Part shown: positions 10,786 to 24,000 of the stretch, one piece after another
How the letters are laid out: the number at the start of each line of letters is the position of its first letter
Numbering within the stretch: the stretch's first letter is position 1
Assembly (NCBI GenBank): GCA_013396525.1
Contig: VWYX01001147.1
Coordinates: 17,708-81,707 of the forward strand
Origin: Chaetorhynchus papuensis
Lineage: Eukaryota; Chordata; Aves; Passeriformes; Rhipiduridae
Direction: 5' to 3'
Length of the DNA stretch: 64,000 nt
Position numbers and translations under genes: made by a program
The notes under the pieces: model-generated
The model's input: only the letters and a program-made list of their open reading frames with translations
What the model was told of the DNA's origin: nothing
Database searches by the model: none

Positions 10786-13700
10786 GATGCCTTGTAAACA
10801 CCGGGTGCGCACCTTGTACACACCTTGCACGCTCGCCGTGCTGAAGGCTGGGCTCACTCTCACCATCCTGAGCCCATCGGGGTTGCACCCTCTGGTGTGG
10901 CTCACACCCTCGTTGTGCTGGGGTGAGCGGCAGGCTGGGACACGGGCACGGTGCCGTGCCAGGCCCAGTGCCACGCTGCTGCCTGCAGAGGAACAAAGCC
11001 CCTCAGTTCCCAAAGTGACAGCGCTTGGAGCACCCAGCATCTCCCCATCGTGTCCTCTGCCATGCTCCCAGCAGCTCCGCTGGGCCCTCCGAGCAGGGGG
11101 GGTGAGAGCCTGCCCTGCCACTTCAACCTGGGCTTGAGAGTTGGGATTAATGTCAGGACCTGACGGGTCTGGGGGGCTGAAATCCCATCTCTGCTCAGTG
11201 CAGACCCTCAAGCTGAGTATTCCCATGTATTGAAAGCGCTGTGTTTCCTATGGAGAACCCCGAGTCCTTCTGGGTGAGGAGCTCTTATGTCTGCTGGTAG
11301 TTAAACTGGAGACTTTCTCAGGAGAAGTTTCTTCACTGAAAGGGTGGTTAGACATTGGAAGGGGCTGCCAGGGAGGTGGTGGAGTCCCCATCCCTGGAGG
11401 TGTCCAAGGAATGACTGGACGTGGCACCCAGTGCTCTGGTCTGGTTGACAGGGTGGGGATTGTTCACAGGTTGGACTCCATGATCTTGGAGGTCTTTTCC
11501 AACCTCAGTGATTGTGGGAAGATGATTCAAGCTCATCCGTGTGCTGGTGGGAGGGAGCAGAGCCCTTCTGGTGCCCTTCAGCCCCTCACTGTAATCTGGG
11601 CCGATAACAGCAGATGGCTCCCGAAGCCCCTGCGAAACCAGCGCGGACCCCCGGCACTGCGGGCTCTGACCTGGCCCCGACAGGTGACAGGACTGGGGGT
11701 GCAGAACTGGGATGAGATGACAGCTCCAGCTGGTGCATCCTGAAGGAAACTCCCGCAGGCCAACAACATCACTGCAGGACCTGTTGTGGTGCTGCATGAT
11801 GCAATCTCTGCCTCAGAGCCAGCTGAACTCTTGCCCTGACAAGCTCGAGGATAAATCCTGCGCTGGTGCCCCTCTTAGCTCCCCTGGGAGTGCCATCCTG
11901 TGGGAAAGAGGGCGTACTCAAGGACAGGTGATGTACAGGTGCCAGAGCAGCCTCTGCCTGTTGGACAGGAGCAGGTCAGGGCCCTGCAGTCCCAGGGGTG
12001 TTTAGGATGGAGCCTGTTTCACCCAGAGATGTTCCCTGTCCCTTTGCAGAGCTGGCAGAGCTCTGGTGGCTGCTCTCCTCCAGGAATGAAGTCCCTCCTG
12101 GCTGCTGGCATCTCTGAGAATTGTCAGTGAAGGGGGAAGCCAATGCCAGGAACTGCCCTTCCCTGAAACCAGGTCCAAGGGAATCTTGGCTTTAAGTGAT
12201 GTGAGCCCAGGAGCCCAGTAATTCCCACAAGGTCCCGTAAGTGAACACATCCTGTGCCTCCCTGATGAGTCAGCTCTGCCTCTTAGAGACACGGGCTTTA
12301 AATGATCTGAAAGCCTCTTGCAGCTGGTAATTTAGAAATGGAATAATGATTAATTAAAAATATATCTCTCCTTAGGGGTACTGGGTCTTGTACCGTCTGG
12401 TTTAGGTGTTGGGCTCTGCGTGGCTTCCACACAGCTGAAAAGAAACAGGAATAATGCTTTTTCAGGTGGGGTGGGGGCAAGAGGGACCTGTGAAAAATGG
12501 TTTAAGTGCCTTGGCCTCGATTTTTTGGGTCTCTCCATTTGCTAAAGAGGTCAGGGTGAAAGTGGTGAGTTTGTTTATCCCGAGCTCAGCACTGCTGAGG
12601 ACCTGGCTGGCTCTTTGTGCTGAGTCACGGCCCTCTGGCCGCCTGCGCTGTCCAAACACCAGGAATGTTTCTGTCCCCAGTTCACATCCTCGCAGTCCTG
12701 CTGGCCTTGGCGGGCGGATGAGGGTGCACCGTGCTCTGATTACTGCGAAAATGATCTGTTAAGTTACTTCAGTTGGAGAGAACCGTGTCCAAGCCGAAAT
12801 ATGTGCCTGGTTTGTGGGGAAGGAGCTGGCCAAGCTCTGATCGCCCCCGAGCCACAGAGTCCGGCGGCGGTGGGGACAGTTTGCGTGAGCCCTGCTCAGG
12901 TCTGTCCTGCCGTGACACCGCACGGCGCGGCTGGGAAAGCGCTTGTGTAACTCCCTGCTCCCAGCTCCACGGAGCTTACGAAACCCAGCTGGTGTCCTGG
13001 GCCAGGGCCACGGCCTGGGAACCACGCTCCTGGGCTGTGTCTGCCTGGGGCTTCTCACTGAGCAAGGGTCAGCCCGTGGTCTGTCAGCACCTGGAGTCGC
13101 TCAGGAAAGATCGATCCTGTCCTGTCCCTTTCAAAATCGCATTTTGAAAGCAATTAGCCCATTTCCTTTATTTAGGTGAACTTTAACGGCCAGGTTGCAA
13201 AAGGATCTGGGTAGTGCTTTAATGGAATTAAGCCAGTGCAGAATTTGAGTATTTATTTCAGCTGGGATCATTATGGTTTTGCAAAAGCCAGGCTTAAGCT
13301 GAATTAAGTGACTCAAATGAAGCAGCTTGTGGCCAGAGGAGGCCCTGGGGACATCAGACTTGTATAACCCAGAATATAACCCAATATAACCCAGAATATC
13401 TAATGCAGCTGCAGCTCTGCAGGTCAATTCCCACTGCAGGTGAGACCTGGGAAGTGCTGTCCTACCTTCTGTAGCACCTGCCAGGGAAAATCTTGGTAGT
13501 TATGAAACAGGTGACAAACCTCACCTGTGAGGAAAATAAGCCTGGTCTTAGGGATGAAGAAATAGGTATGGAAGATAAAGACCCCATGGTTTCCTCCCTA
13601 AAGGATTCCTTTATAATTTTGTGCTAAAAATAGTGTACATTTAGCAGCAGTATGGGCCAGGAGTGGGGAGGAAAGAGGAGCCTGGCCTGAGAACGGTAGG

Positions 13701-15430
13701 AAAAATTCCCAGACGCCTTTTCCAATAAACAAAAGCCCCTATGAACACAAAGAAGAGCCAGAAGAGCTCGCTGTGGTAATTAAACTCTACATCAGCTGTC
13801 AGCCTGCTGCACCTACAGGTAAGAAATGTGCCCTTAGAGAGTTTCTCTGCAGTTCCTCTCAGCTGGGGCAGGATCTGCTGATCACCATGAGCGCTTCTCA
13901 CTTGGGGGCTGCACTTTGGGACCTGGGCTGCTCCAGCAGTTCTGGAAACATCTCGGTGTTGCTGCAGCAACTGATGCATTTAATTCTTGACTAACCTTTG
14001 CCAACAAATCTTCTAAATGGCCTGGATGTGGCTGTGCCTGAACATTAGCTGGCACTGGCTAATGATGCTTCAGTGCCCAGCCCGGGATTTCTCGGATCCA
14101 GACGGGACTTGTTGTTGAGAACTCAGGCAAATAGAAGTGGGCTTTGAGGTAACTTTGGAAAGGCAGGTGTTGTCATGCTGAGCACTTCAAGAAATGAGGC
14201 CTAGCAGTCTCTTTTGGTTTTGCTGTCTTTAGATGAAGAAATAATCCTGTCGGAGGATGCTCAGCTGATTCCCAGTCAGCCTGGTGTTCCTGGTACATCC
14301 CACATCGCCTGTGGGAAGAGCTGCTGTCCCAGATTGGACTCGAGCTGCTTGCACTGTAATTCATCTTGTTTTCTGTTGTCTCACAAGGACAGATCCCCTT
14401 GTAGGACTGTGGTGTTTATTTTACAATTCCGAAAGCTGTGATAGATTTTTGAGAGGAGATGTGTCTAATCTAGGAAAATTCTCCAGCTAAATTATAGTGG
14501 GTAATTTTTAGGCAGTTTAAAAATGGGCAGAGAAGAACCATTCCTCTGGTTTCAGCTGGCTCGCCTATTACTATTACCTTTTTTCCAAACCAAGATGGAC
14601 CATTCCCAACCTGGTCTGCTTTAAAAAGCAGACTGGTGCTGCATGTGTGCGCTCCTGGAAAGACCTGGTGATGAAAATTCCCTTTTCCCATCTAAGTTAG
14701 ATTTAAAATAAAGAGATACCCAGCAACTACAGGTAAAAAAGGCTTTAAGAAGAACCTGGTGCTGCAGGTTCCTCATCTGTTTCTCTCACAAAAGCCCGTT
14801 CTTAAACTGGATATTTGTCCTTGATTTGCACCTCAGTGTTTCTTAGGAAAAACTGAAAACTGGATCCTGCCCTCCTGCAGTTTCTCCATTAAATCCAATT
14901 ACTAGGGATGGTAACCCTGTTAACACAAGGTAGTAATTCCATCGAGGCATCTCCACTGCGTCCTCAACGCTTCTGGGCCGAGCAAAAGCAGCTCCCTGCT
15001 GTTCCCGATGAAGCAGGCAAAGTGGAGAGGGATCTTTTGGGATCAGGATCTGTTTTTTCAGCCTCTCCCTTTGCTTTCCGGTGGTTCAGGCTGGTGACAG
15101 GGCAGTGAGGGAACCCCGGCGCTCCCCAAAAGCTCGGGGCCGTTCTCCCGTCACCTGTTGCTCCCTCTGACAGGTGTCCGCACGCCGGCGGGAGCTGCCC
15201 AGCGCTTTCCTCCACACTCGCTGCGGCCTGTGCCTCTCCATTGCAGGTGCTGCGGGTGATACTGCCGAGCTGCCGCCGTGTGTGGGAGGCGGCTGCTCTC
15301 CCTTTGTCAGCCTGGGGCTCACCAGGATGAAATGAAACCTGCGCGGCTGCTGCTGAGGGGATGCCGTCCCCACACGAGCCGCGCTGCCGCCATCTCCATG
15401 GACGCTGAGGGCTGTGCCCAGCAGCGAGTG
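10786..15430. other. Intergenic region between SLC25A39 and MAPT
   Basis: About 4.6 kb with no gene that I recognise on either strand. It contains one CR1 fragment (11320-11520). From about 12.3 kb it becomes more AT-rich and non-repetitive, and may include upstream MAPT regulatory sequence, but no specific element can be named from sequence alone. Confidence 0.55.
11320..11520 (+). mobile_element. CR1 LINE 3' fragment
   Basis: Hallmark CR1 3' text is present in sense orientation: AGTTTCTTCACTGAAAGGGT, GGGAGGTGGTGGAGTCCCCA, TCCCTGGAGGTGTCCAAGGA, and GGTTGGACTCCATGATCTTG before GAGGTCTTTTCCAACCTCAG. It is a 5'-truncated copy without the reverse transcriptase frame, as is usual for these elements. 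Confidence 0.93.
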
Positions 15431-15439
15431 TGGGGTGCC

Positions 15440-16350
15440 CGGCTGGGCAGAAAGCGGGATGGAAACGGGCGGCAGGGCTGGGCCAGGCGGTGTCCCGCAT
15501 GCCCCGGGGCTGTGGCGGGTGCGGGGGGATCGATGCGGGACCACGAGCGCCCCGAGGCCGCCCCTCAGAAGGGCTGGGGGCGTCGGGGCAGCGCCCCCTG
15601 CCGGGTGGGGCCGCGGCGCGCCCCCGCTCCCCGCAGACAATGGGGCGGCGNNNNNNNNNNNNNNNNNNNNNNNNNNNNNNNNNNNNNNNNNNNNNNNNNN
15701 NNNNNNNNNNNNNNNNNNNNNNNNNNNNNNNNNNNNNNNNNNNNNNNNNNNNNNNNNNNNNNNNNNNNNNNNNNNNNNNNNNNNNNNNNNNNNNNNNNNN
15801 NNNNNNNNNNNNNNNNNNNNNNNNNNNNNNNCGCGCCCCCGCCCCGCCCGCGCCGCCGCCGCCGCCGCTGTCACCGTCACCGCCACCGCTGTCACCGCCC
15901 GGCTCCGGCGCGGACACCCCCGCAGCGGCAGGTACGGGGAGGGGTGGCTGGGGTGGTGTGGGGGGCGGCGAGCCCCCGGGCACGCTCTCCCTTCGCCGCG
16001 TCCCGCGCGGAGAAAGGGGGGGGAAAAAAATCGACCCCCGAGAAGCAAAATCCGGCCATTTCATCCCAAAAGCGAGGGGAGGGGCGTGTCCCGGTGCCGG
16101 CGCCCCGGGGCTGCGGCAGCGCGAGGCGCGGCCCCTGCGGCAGCGCGGGCGCGGGGCAGGTGCGGCGGGCGGGGAGCGCAGCGAGTGAGCGATGGAGAAG
16201 GGCGGATTTGGGGGCTTTCTCCCCCTTTCCGCCGCTCTCGGCCCCGTTCCTCCCGGCAGGTGGGGCCGGGGCTGCGGCAGGAGGGGCGGCTGCGCGGGGC
16301 CATGTTCTGCAGCCGCCTCGAGGGGGGAGGCAGCGGTGATTAAAAACGGT
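15440..16350 (+). promoter_or_regulatory. MAPT: CpG island: MAPT promoter and non-coding exon 0
   Basis: A strong CpG-rich block spans the assembly gap. After the gap the sequence has GC boxes (CCCCGCCCCGCCCG) and a GCC/CACCGC-rich leader, ending in GCAGCGGCAG with a GTACGG donor at 15932. That layout matches the untranslated exon 0 of tau, which in mammals ends in a CAG before a large intron and splices to the exon carrying the start codon. The start site is hidden in or before the gap. Confidence 0.6.
15651..15831. other. Assembly gap (181 N)
   Basis: There are 181 undetermined bases inside the CpG island at the presumed MAPT transcription start. The flanks are extremely GC-rich on both sides (TGGGGCGGCG before, CGCGCCCCCGCCCCG after), consistent with sequencing drop-out. 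Confidence 0.99.
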
Positions 16351-17703
16351 GAATTAATCAGTAGTGGGAAACCATAACGAAAAAGCGTTTCAAATAAAAA
16401 TGGGGAAAAAGGAGCTGTCCACGCCCAGCCCTTAATTTTGGGGGGGGGGAGCGTTATTGAGGTCACGGCACCCCGGCGTTGCCCGGCTTTGTTGCACCCG
16501 CCGGTGCCCATGTCGAGGGGTTTGGTGTTTAACGTGAGCGAGGCGGGTCCCATCCTGTTGAATCCAGGGTGTTTTCCAGCCGGGATGGGGATGCTGGTGC
16601 CCAGCCCCGTGGGTTTGGGGCTGGGGTGGTGCTGCTTGGTGTCACTGGTGGTCCCTGGATTTGCACATCCCGAGCATCCCAGTGCCATGCTGGGATTGCC
16701 CTTGTCGTGCTGGAGTTGCCCCCTTGTCCCTTCCATCTGCCTCTTCCCATGCTGCCTCTTCTTTCTCATCCCAAAATCCACCATGCGGGGCGCGGGGCTG
16801 CCCCCCTTTCTGGGTTTTGCCTTTTTTACCTGTAGTTATTGGGTATTTCTTTATTTTAAGTCCAACTGAGCTGGGAAAAGGGAAGTTTCCTCGCCAGGTG
16901 TTTCCAGGAGCGCGCACCTGCCCTCCTGCTTTGGAGCAATTAAACCTGCGAGGAGCAGAAACAGCTCCTTTCAGCTGAGGGATGGAGATTTCTGCCTGCA
17001 TCCCTGTCTGCCACATGAGCACAAGGGAGGATTGGCTGAGGGAAGATGATTTTTCCTGGTGTTTTTGAACACCTAGAAACGCAGTCCTGCTGTTGCTCGT
17101 AGAGGGCAGCTGCCATCACTTTAAAGGGAGTTTCTCCTTCCATTTGCTGTGGTAGCACCACGCGAGGTGCAGCTCCATTTGCAGCGAGAGGCTGCTCTTG
17201 CCTGGAAACGTGCTGGAAGGAGCAGCTGAGATGAGCTAAGCTGTCACCATTTGTATGCAGCGTATCCCCGACTTTCCCCGGCGTGGATGTGGGCAGATGT
17301 TGGATGGGTGTCTGAATCAGTGGAACAAAATTTGCTGCTGAGAATCGTTGATTTGTTCTGTCGAGCTATGGCTGCCCCTTCCCATCCATTGAAGGGGCTT
17401 TGGCTCTGCTGCCAGTACCTCGGATTTGGGGTGTTTAGTGGCTTTCCTTGTGGGGTTGAATTTTCTTGGCATTATTTTTCTCCAGGTGGTCAGTCAAAAC
17501 AGGTCTCAGTTGGGCGTTTACAGGCTGCTCTTAAGGGGAGAAAAATGGAAACCTCGTTCTCTCTAGAAGTAAGAAATTGTCTAACCCAGTTATGCTTTGT
17601 TCTCTCTTGATACACGGAATCCTTGGTTTTCACCCCAAGATGCACAGCTTAAGGAGAAAAGCGTAGTATCGGCTGATTTACCTGTAGTTTGCAGATGATT
17701 TGA

Positions 17704-17846
17704 ACATAGAATCGTGGAATGGTTTGGGTTGAAAGGAAGCTTACAGACCATCTAGTTCCACTCCCCTGCCGTGGGCAGAGACATCTCCATTAGACCAGAT
17801 TGCTCCAGCCTGGTCTTGAACACTTCCAGCGGGTGGGGATCCACTG
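17704..17846 (-). mobile_element. CR1 LINE 3' fragment
   Basis: ATAGAATCGTGGAATGGTTT then GGGTTGAAAGGAAGC, ACCATCTAGTTCCACTCCCC and TGCCGTGGGCAGAGACATCT form the reverse complement of the CR1 3' end. Confidence 0.93.
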
Positions 17847-20800
17847 GCAGATAGTTCACACCTGATTGAAGCATCGCATTTTCTCATTCTTTGAATGAGA
17901 TGCAGGTGGGGTTTGTTTTTTCAGACCTGGGGAAATGTGATGCCCATCCCACAGATGGTGTCACAGATCAGATAGGGATGTTTATCCTGCATCAGCTGGG
18001 ATTAACTGAGGATGGAAGTGGTGGAAGCTCTGTGTGCCCTGTGGGGAGCCCCCTGAGGAGGGGATGGGTCCAGTCCCTTCAGGCGATAAGTGCAGGTTTT
18101 GTGTCCCTCTGTCAAGTGTTGTGTCAAGTATTTACAGGTCTAATTTAGTCTTGCTCACCCTTCCCACTCCTCTGTATCCCCTTGCTGCCCTCTGCTTCCA
18201 GCCTCTGCCTTCCCAAGGCATTCCATTCAAACTGTCCCCTTCCCTCTGTGCTTAATGAGCTGCAGCTTCAGGAGGACCCAGCTGGACCAAGCAAACATAT
18301 TTATTTCACATATTTTATACATGCAAAGGGAGTGCTGAAGCTTTTCATTTCCTTCCCAAAAGCCACGGGAAATTCTGCTCACCTGGCCGGTCCTCATAGG
18401 ATAAAAATGAGAAAAATGTGGCACTGTAGCTGCTCTTTCTCCTTTGAGGAAGAGCTGGGTGTAGCCAGTCAGGGATGCTCGTAGCACGCCAGTGAGGTGG
18501 GTGTTTTATCTTCTGCCTTTCATGTTCCTGTGCTGCATTTCGGAGAACCGTGTTCCTCACAGCGTGCTCCTTGATCTGTGTAGCACCATAATCTTTTTCC
18601 AAGGTTTTGCCAGGCGCGGGATGTGGAAGTGTTTGGGTACCACCTTGCTGGGGCGTTGCTGAGCAGCCCTTAAGGGATGGAGCAAATTGCTCCCTGCTTA
18701 CATTTATGTCCCCACGTTGGGCTTCCCAGCCTTGTGGGGCTGCTGGAACAGCCACGTTGGAAATGCTTTTGAGCTGGTGTCAGTGCCGAAGCTCCTGAAA
18801 GCCTCCCTCCATCAGCACGGGAGTGACAAATTGTCCTGACACGTCCTGCAGCACAACGTGGAGCGTCCGTGTGGGCCCGTCCGGCTTCGCTGGCCGGGGT
18901 GGGTGCTGGGTGTGCCCACCCCAGGCTTCCAGACAAATCCCTCTTGGTTGGCAGAGCGTGGAAAATTGGATCACGAGGCAGTGTCTGAGGGGAAATGCTC
19001 AGGGTGGCCAGTCCCTTTCTTCCCAAAAGCAAGATTATTCAAAAGCTGGAAGAAAGCTCTGGATTTGAGTTTGTTTTGAGCAGAATAATCTTATTTTGTC
19101 AGCCCAGTGTGCTGATGAGGCTTGGCTGTGGCGTTTGTTGGTGTCCTTTGGGGCAGTGCTGCTAATTTAGCTGTAGGAATGCTCTGACACTTGATGAATG
19201 AGTCAAGGAAGAACCAGGGCGCTGCTTTCCACCTGGCTCCCAGTGTTTTCCAGTTTGCTCAGCTTGCTGGCTGGTGAGGTCAGTCAGGTTGGCTGGTTGA
19301 CTGCTAGGCTGTGTGCTGGCTGTGCTGAGGTGTGGGGCTGGACTGAGAGGTGGAAGTTGCAGTGAAGTGCCGTGGGCTGGTGACAGTCCTTCTGGGTGAT
19401 GCTGAGGGTGCGTGGCATGTTGGGGCTGCTGGAACGTGGCAGTTTAAAAGGGGGTTTAAAAGGGGTTTAGGAGGGTTGTGGCTCTGCACACAGGTAAAGC
19501 AGCCAATCCTGAGCAAAATGGTCGTGGCTGGTGCTTTCTGGCTCGTTCTGAGGTCTGCAAACCCACGAGTCTGTGGGAGAGCACTGGGAGCCCTTTCTTA
19601 AAGCAGAATGGGCCTCTCTGGCTGTGTTAGAGGAGCCAAGGCTGTCAGACCCCGAGGTGATCGTTTCCCCCGTGTACCTGTCCCATAGCCGAGTGGAGGG
19701 GAGCCCCCCCTCAGCGTCCTGGCTGCTCCCAGCCCCAGTTCAGAGGAGCAGCAGCTCTCTGGACCTCTCCCTGCTGCTGCAGTGGCAGCAGAGCTGGGCT
19801 GGCTTTCTAGGTTTTTCTGCCAATGCAGTGTAATCTCTTTCTACCTCAGGGGCTCTGCTTGCTTAGCTGCGGTGTTCAGACTCCAGAGCTGGCTGGATGG
19901 TGCCTGGGGCTCACCCCAAAGGCACTTCCTTGGGGCTGGGGGTGCCCATCTTTAAATTGGGTGATGCTGGATGCTGGTGGGGCTCTGCCTGCCTGTGGAG
20001 AGCAGCCCTGGGAAGAGGATGAGGGTGAGTGGTCCGGGGCAGAGGGCAGTGGGTTGTTTGGTGAAGCCTCACACAGCACCAGGCTGGCTCAGCCCTGCCA
20101 GAGGCGCAGCCCCCACATTGGGTCACTGCTCCTCCGTGGAGATGCGGAGCTTCTGCTCTGTGCAGTGCTGTTCCCACCTGGCTTTTTAGCGTGAACAGCC
20201 CTCAATCCCAAGCTGTCTTTGCAGATCACCCCAGGATGTGCTGGGTACAGCAGAATTGTGGCCCTTTAGGCAACCCTTTGTGAGGTTTTTAAGGTGGGCA
20301 CAGCTCTGCTGTGAGGGACTGAGTGAATCTGAGTCTCTCTTGCAGCAGGATGGATCTCCCTCCTCCATCTGTGAGCAGGAGCTTTGTTTTACCCTGAAAT
20401 CTGCTGGTTGTAGGCTGGTTTTTTTTAAAGTGCCTGTGGAAAGCATGTGTGGTTTACCCTGGAGTCTGGAGGAGAAGTATCTGTGCCTTTAGACTTGAGT
20501 GGGTTTTCTTTGCAAGTCTAATGAGCTTTTCTCTCCTCAGAAATCAATCCATGGTTTTTCCCTTTTCTTTCCAAGCAGACCAATTAGTAAAGGTGGTCAT
20601 CACACATAGAGTGGCTCCTGTTTTCAGTGTCTCATCTTTAAATATCCAAGGAAAGGGAGCACCAGGGGATACCTTCTGTTAAGCTAAAAGGATTATTGCT
20701 GCAGTTGGGCTAATTATTTCCATCTTTGCACCCTTCCCACTCTACCTGCCCTGACCTCTCTTCCTCGAGCAGATCTGGTGTCACTGCCTGGCTGTCCTCA

Positions 20801-20897
20801 CCTCTCTGCCTTCCCTCAGTGCTGTCCTCCAGAGCTGTGGGAGGGATTGTCCCACCGGTGCCCGGGAAGGCAGAGGGATTTGTCCCCAAGAGCTGAG

Positions 20898-21017
20898 GTG
20901 TGTTTGGACAATGCTCTCAGGCACAGGGTGGGATTGTGGGGGTGTCCTGTGCAGGGATGGGAGTCGATGATCCTTGTGGTCCCTTTCAGCTCAGGATATT
21001 CCATGATTCTGTGATTC
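20898..21017 (+). mobile_element. CR1 LINE 3' fragment
   Basis: GTGTTTGGACAATGCTCTCA, GGCACAGGGTGGGATTGTGG and GGTGTCCTGTGCAGGGATGG, then GATGATCCTTGTGGTCCC and a terminal ATTCTGTGATTC, are the sense-strand end of a CR1 subfamily common in neoavian birds. Confidence 0.93.
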
Positions 21018-24000
21018 CGAGTGAGCTGGGGCTCAGCTCTGGCGATGCTCCCAGGCACACGGGAAGGACCGAGGCTGATGAGGGGTATTGAGGGATGAGG
21101 TGCAGCCCTAAGGGGCAGGAAGGGCTGTGTTAACTCTGCTGGTCATGGAGAGCTTCAGCCCTTGAAGAGAGGTGATGAAACCACTTGTATTGAGGGGTTT
21201 GAATAGCACGTGTGTGACTTCCAAGGGCTTTCTGCCACTTATCAGCATTGGGCTTTATGGCTCCCCTCAGCTCCTGCCCCAGGCTGTCTGCCTGGAAGTG
21301 CCAGATGTAATTTCAGATGGATTTCATCAGTGTCTCCGGTCACTTGCTGCAGAATGAAATTCCTTGAGGTGTTTGTAAATGACTCAAAAAATCTAAAGAA
21401 GCCTCTCCTGCGAGTCCTGAGGACATCCAGCTCAGCCTGTTTATGGAGGGCTGGAGATTCACTTTTGAGATAAACCATTTGTTTTTTGTGCACTGCCAGG
21501 AAGAGTTTGCAGGGCTGCGCTTTTGAAGTTGAAATTGCACAAGTAGGGGAGATGTTCAGAGTGGTAAAATTGTTCCCTGTTTTAGGAAACATTTTATCTT
21601 TTCTTTGATTAAAAGTTACTTAAATCCTGGTTTTGTTGGCTTGGTCGCAATGTGGAGAGTGCGTGTGTTGCTCAGAAGCTGCTCCTTCCTGTGTGATGTG
21701 AAATGTCACTTCCCGGGAGCTTCCTGGTGCAGGGCACACATCTGGCCAGCTGTGCACGTTCCCAGTTAAACCAAGGGCAGATCAGGGCTGCCACACTCCA
21801 GATGAGAGGCCAAGTGATGGGCAAACAAGGCTTGTCTTGGCTGGGTGCTACGGATGGTCTCAGGATGAGTCTTGGGCAGAGGGAGAAGGGGTTCTTCCTG
21901 CTCTGTGTGGCTTGGGGCAAGTGTGTTCTCTGAGTCAGGTCGAGAGCACGGCGATGGCAGAAGGGGTGCCAGAGGAGGCTGTGTCGAGAGAAGGGATAAT
22001 CCAGAGGGATGTGCTTCCTGGAGGTTGCTCTGTGTTTGTGTCCGCTCAGGGTTATGTGAGGAGCCTCTGTATAAAAATGACATTTGTATCTGGGGCTGTA
22101 CTTGACTTTGGTATGGTCAGAAGTAAAGGAAATGTAAGATTTGGAAATGTGGCTCATGTTCCTCCCCTTATGCTGACCCACCTGGTACAAAGTGCTGACT
22201 CGCTCCCTGCAGGAGCCGTGTTTCATTTCCCTCCGCTGCAGATCCTGGATGTGATGGGCTGAGAGTTGCTGGGATTGAGTTACCTGTGTGCTTTAAGGTG
22301 AGACCTGTGACGAAGCTGGAAAATGTCACAGAACTGGAGCTTCTCGTGCTCTCTGCTCGTAGCTGCAGCTTGTGGTGTTAGTGAGCCCAAAGCTGGGATT
22401 TAATCCAAAGTCAGAATTGCCTTTTGTGGCTGATTTTCAGCTCCCACTGACTGAATTCAAGGGCAGACTTTACCCTGAGCAAATTCTGCCCTCTGAAGTT
22501 ACTGCTTATGTGTGGTTTTACCTCCTGCCTCATCAGCATGACAAAGGGTGCTGCCTGGAGCTGCCTGGAGGGATTTGTACAAGGAGCTTTTAACAATGGA
22601 CGTTTCCAAATTGGACAGAAAAATACACGCTTTTCCCTCAGCATTTCCCGGTGTAATAATGGAGAGCCTGGCAGGCGTGAATAGGCAGAAGAAATAAATG
22701 TTGCTGTTGGGGGCAAAAAGGAAAGCAGGTAAAGTCAGCCTGAGCTGTGGCGTGGCTTGGAATCACTGCCTGGGAAAACAGATTTAGAGAGGATGGGACC
22801 AAGATGAGGATGTTGGACCTATGCTGTGATAAAGGGAGTGACTCTGGGGTTTGTAGAGCCTTGCAGGGTTGTGGTGGTGATCCAAAAAGAGCAGCTGTGA
22901 GCTGGAGGAGTCCACGGTGCTCCCCGGTTTTGTTCTCATCCTGAGCAGCATCTCAGGCAGCTGCCAAATCCGAGCACCCTGTGCACACCTGGGCATGCTG
23001 TCCTGTCTGCTCTCCTTCCTCATCCATCTCTCCCCTTCCTGCCCTCTCTCCCTTTCATCTTAAATCCTGCCTGGCAGCCCCAGGTCCATGTTCTCCTGGG
23101 GCCTCCTCGCCGAGGAGGTGCTTGCCTGGCCTTGGGCAAGAGCTCAGCAACCAACTGGGCTTGCTGAGAGCAAGGTGGGGACCCAGCTCCCTGCAGGATG
23201 TGGGATTCCAGCATCGAGAGTCTCATCTGCAGCACTGCTGAGCTGCATCCTTATTTCATGGTTTTGGGGCCTGCTTTGCACGAGTTCTGCCTTTCCCCCT
23301 ATTTCAGCGTATGCTGGATTACTTTGCCAGCTCCTCCCTTCCCCCGGGTTCCTCCAGGCAGGAGGTGAAGAATGAATACTCTTTAATGTGAAGGCACTTA
23401 TTAATGCTTAATCTCTCAAATATGTCACTGCTTTTGTGTCTAATAATAGGGTTTATTGTCACGCCTGTCTGAGGTCCGTGCTCAGCTCCAGAGCAGGTTT
23501 CCTTCGCTGCTGTTTCTCACGTTAGCAGAGGAGTTCTGGACTCCATGGGCTTGTTTGCTCTATCAGCATCCAGGAGCCTCCTGGTGCTAAAGTTCTTCAG
23601 TGGAAAAGCCCTGTTTAGGGGCTGTGTTGTTCGAGTGTTTGTGTGAGGGTGACGAGCATGGCCTGGCACGGCCTGGGTTCAGCACCGGGCTCAGGAGGGA
23701 GCCGGGCACTGCCGGGCGATGCCGCAGGGAACTGGGTGGGAGTTTTGGAGCCGAGTAAGGATTGCCTTGCACTGAAGTCCTGCGGTCAGGAAGAAGCCCT
23801 GAATGCTTCTCATCAGAGAAAACGGGCAGTCCTGTGAGGTGGGTGAAGCTTTTGGGCTCAGCGGGGTTTCTTTGCTCCCGGCTCCTGCCTCCCTCGATAA
23901 GGGATGACAAAGCCGGGGCTTTAGGTGTGGTCAGAGCCTCTCCAAACAGGCTGGCTCCATTCATCCACGATAAAAACAAGCAGTGCTGAAACACCAGCAG

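Noticed and set aside
10243..11226. 327-codon frame on the - strand
   Set aside because: Its middle is the translated minisatellite (CSRCVCVQV-type repetition) and its start is the CpG island; no gene-like composition.
14964..16784. Very long open frames on both strands across the MAPT CpG island
   Set aside because: They are open only because undetermined bases were read through, and the flanks are GC-rich sequence lacking stops. No protein similarity is seen outside the gap.
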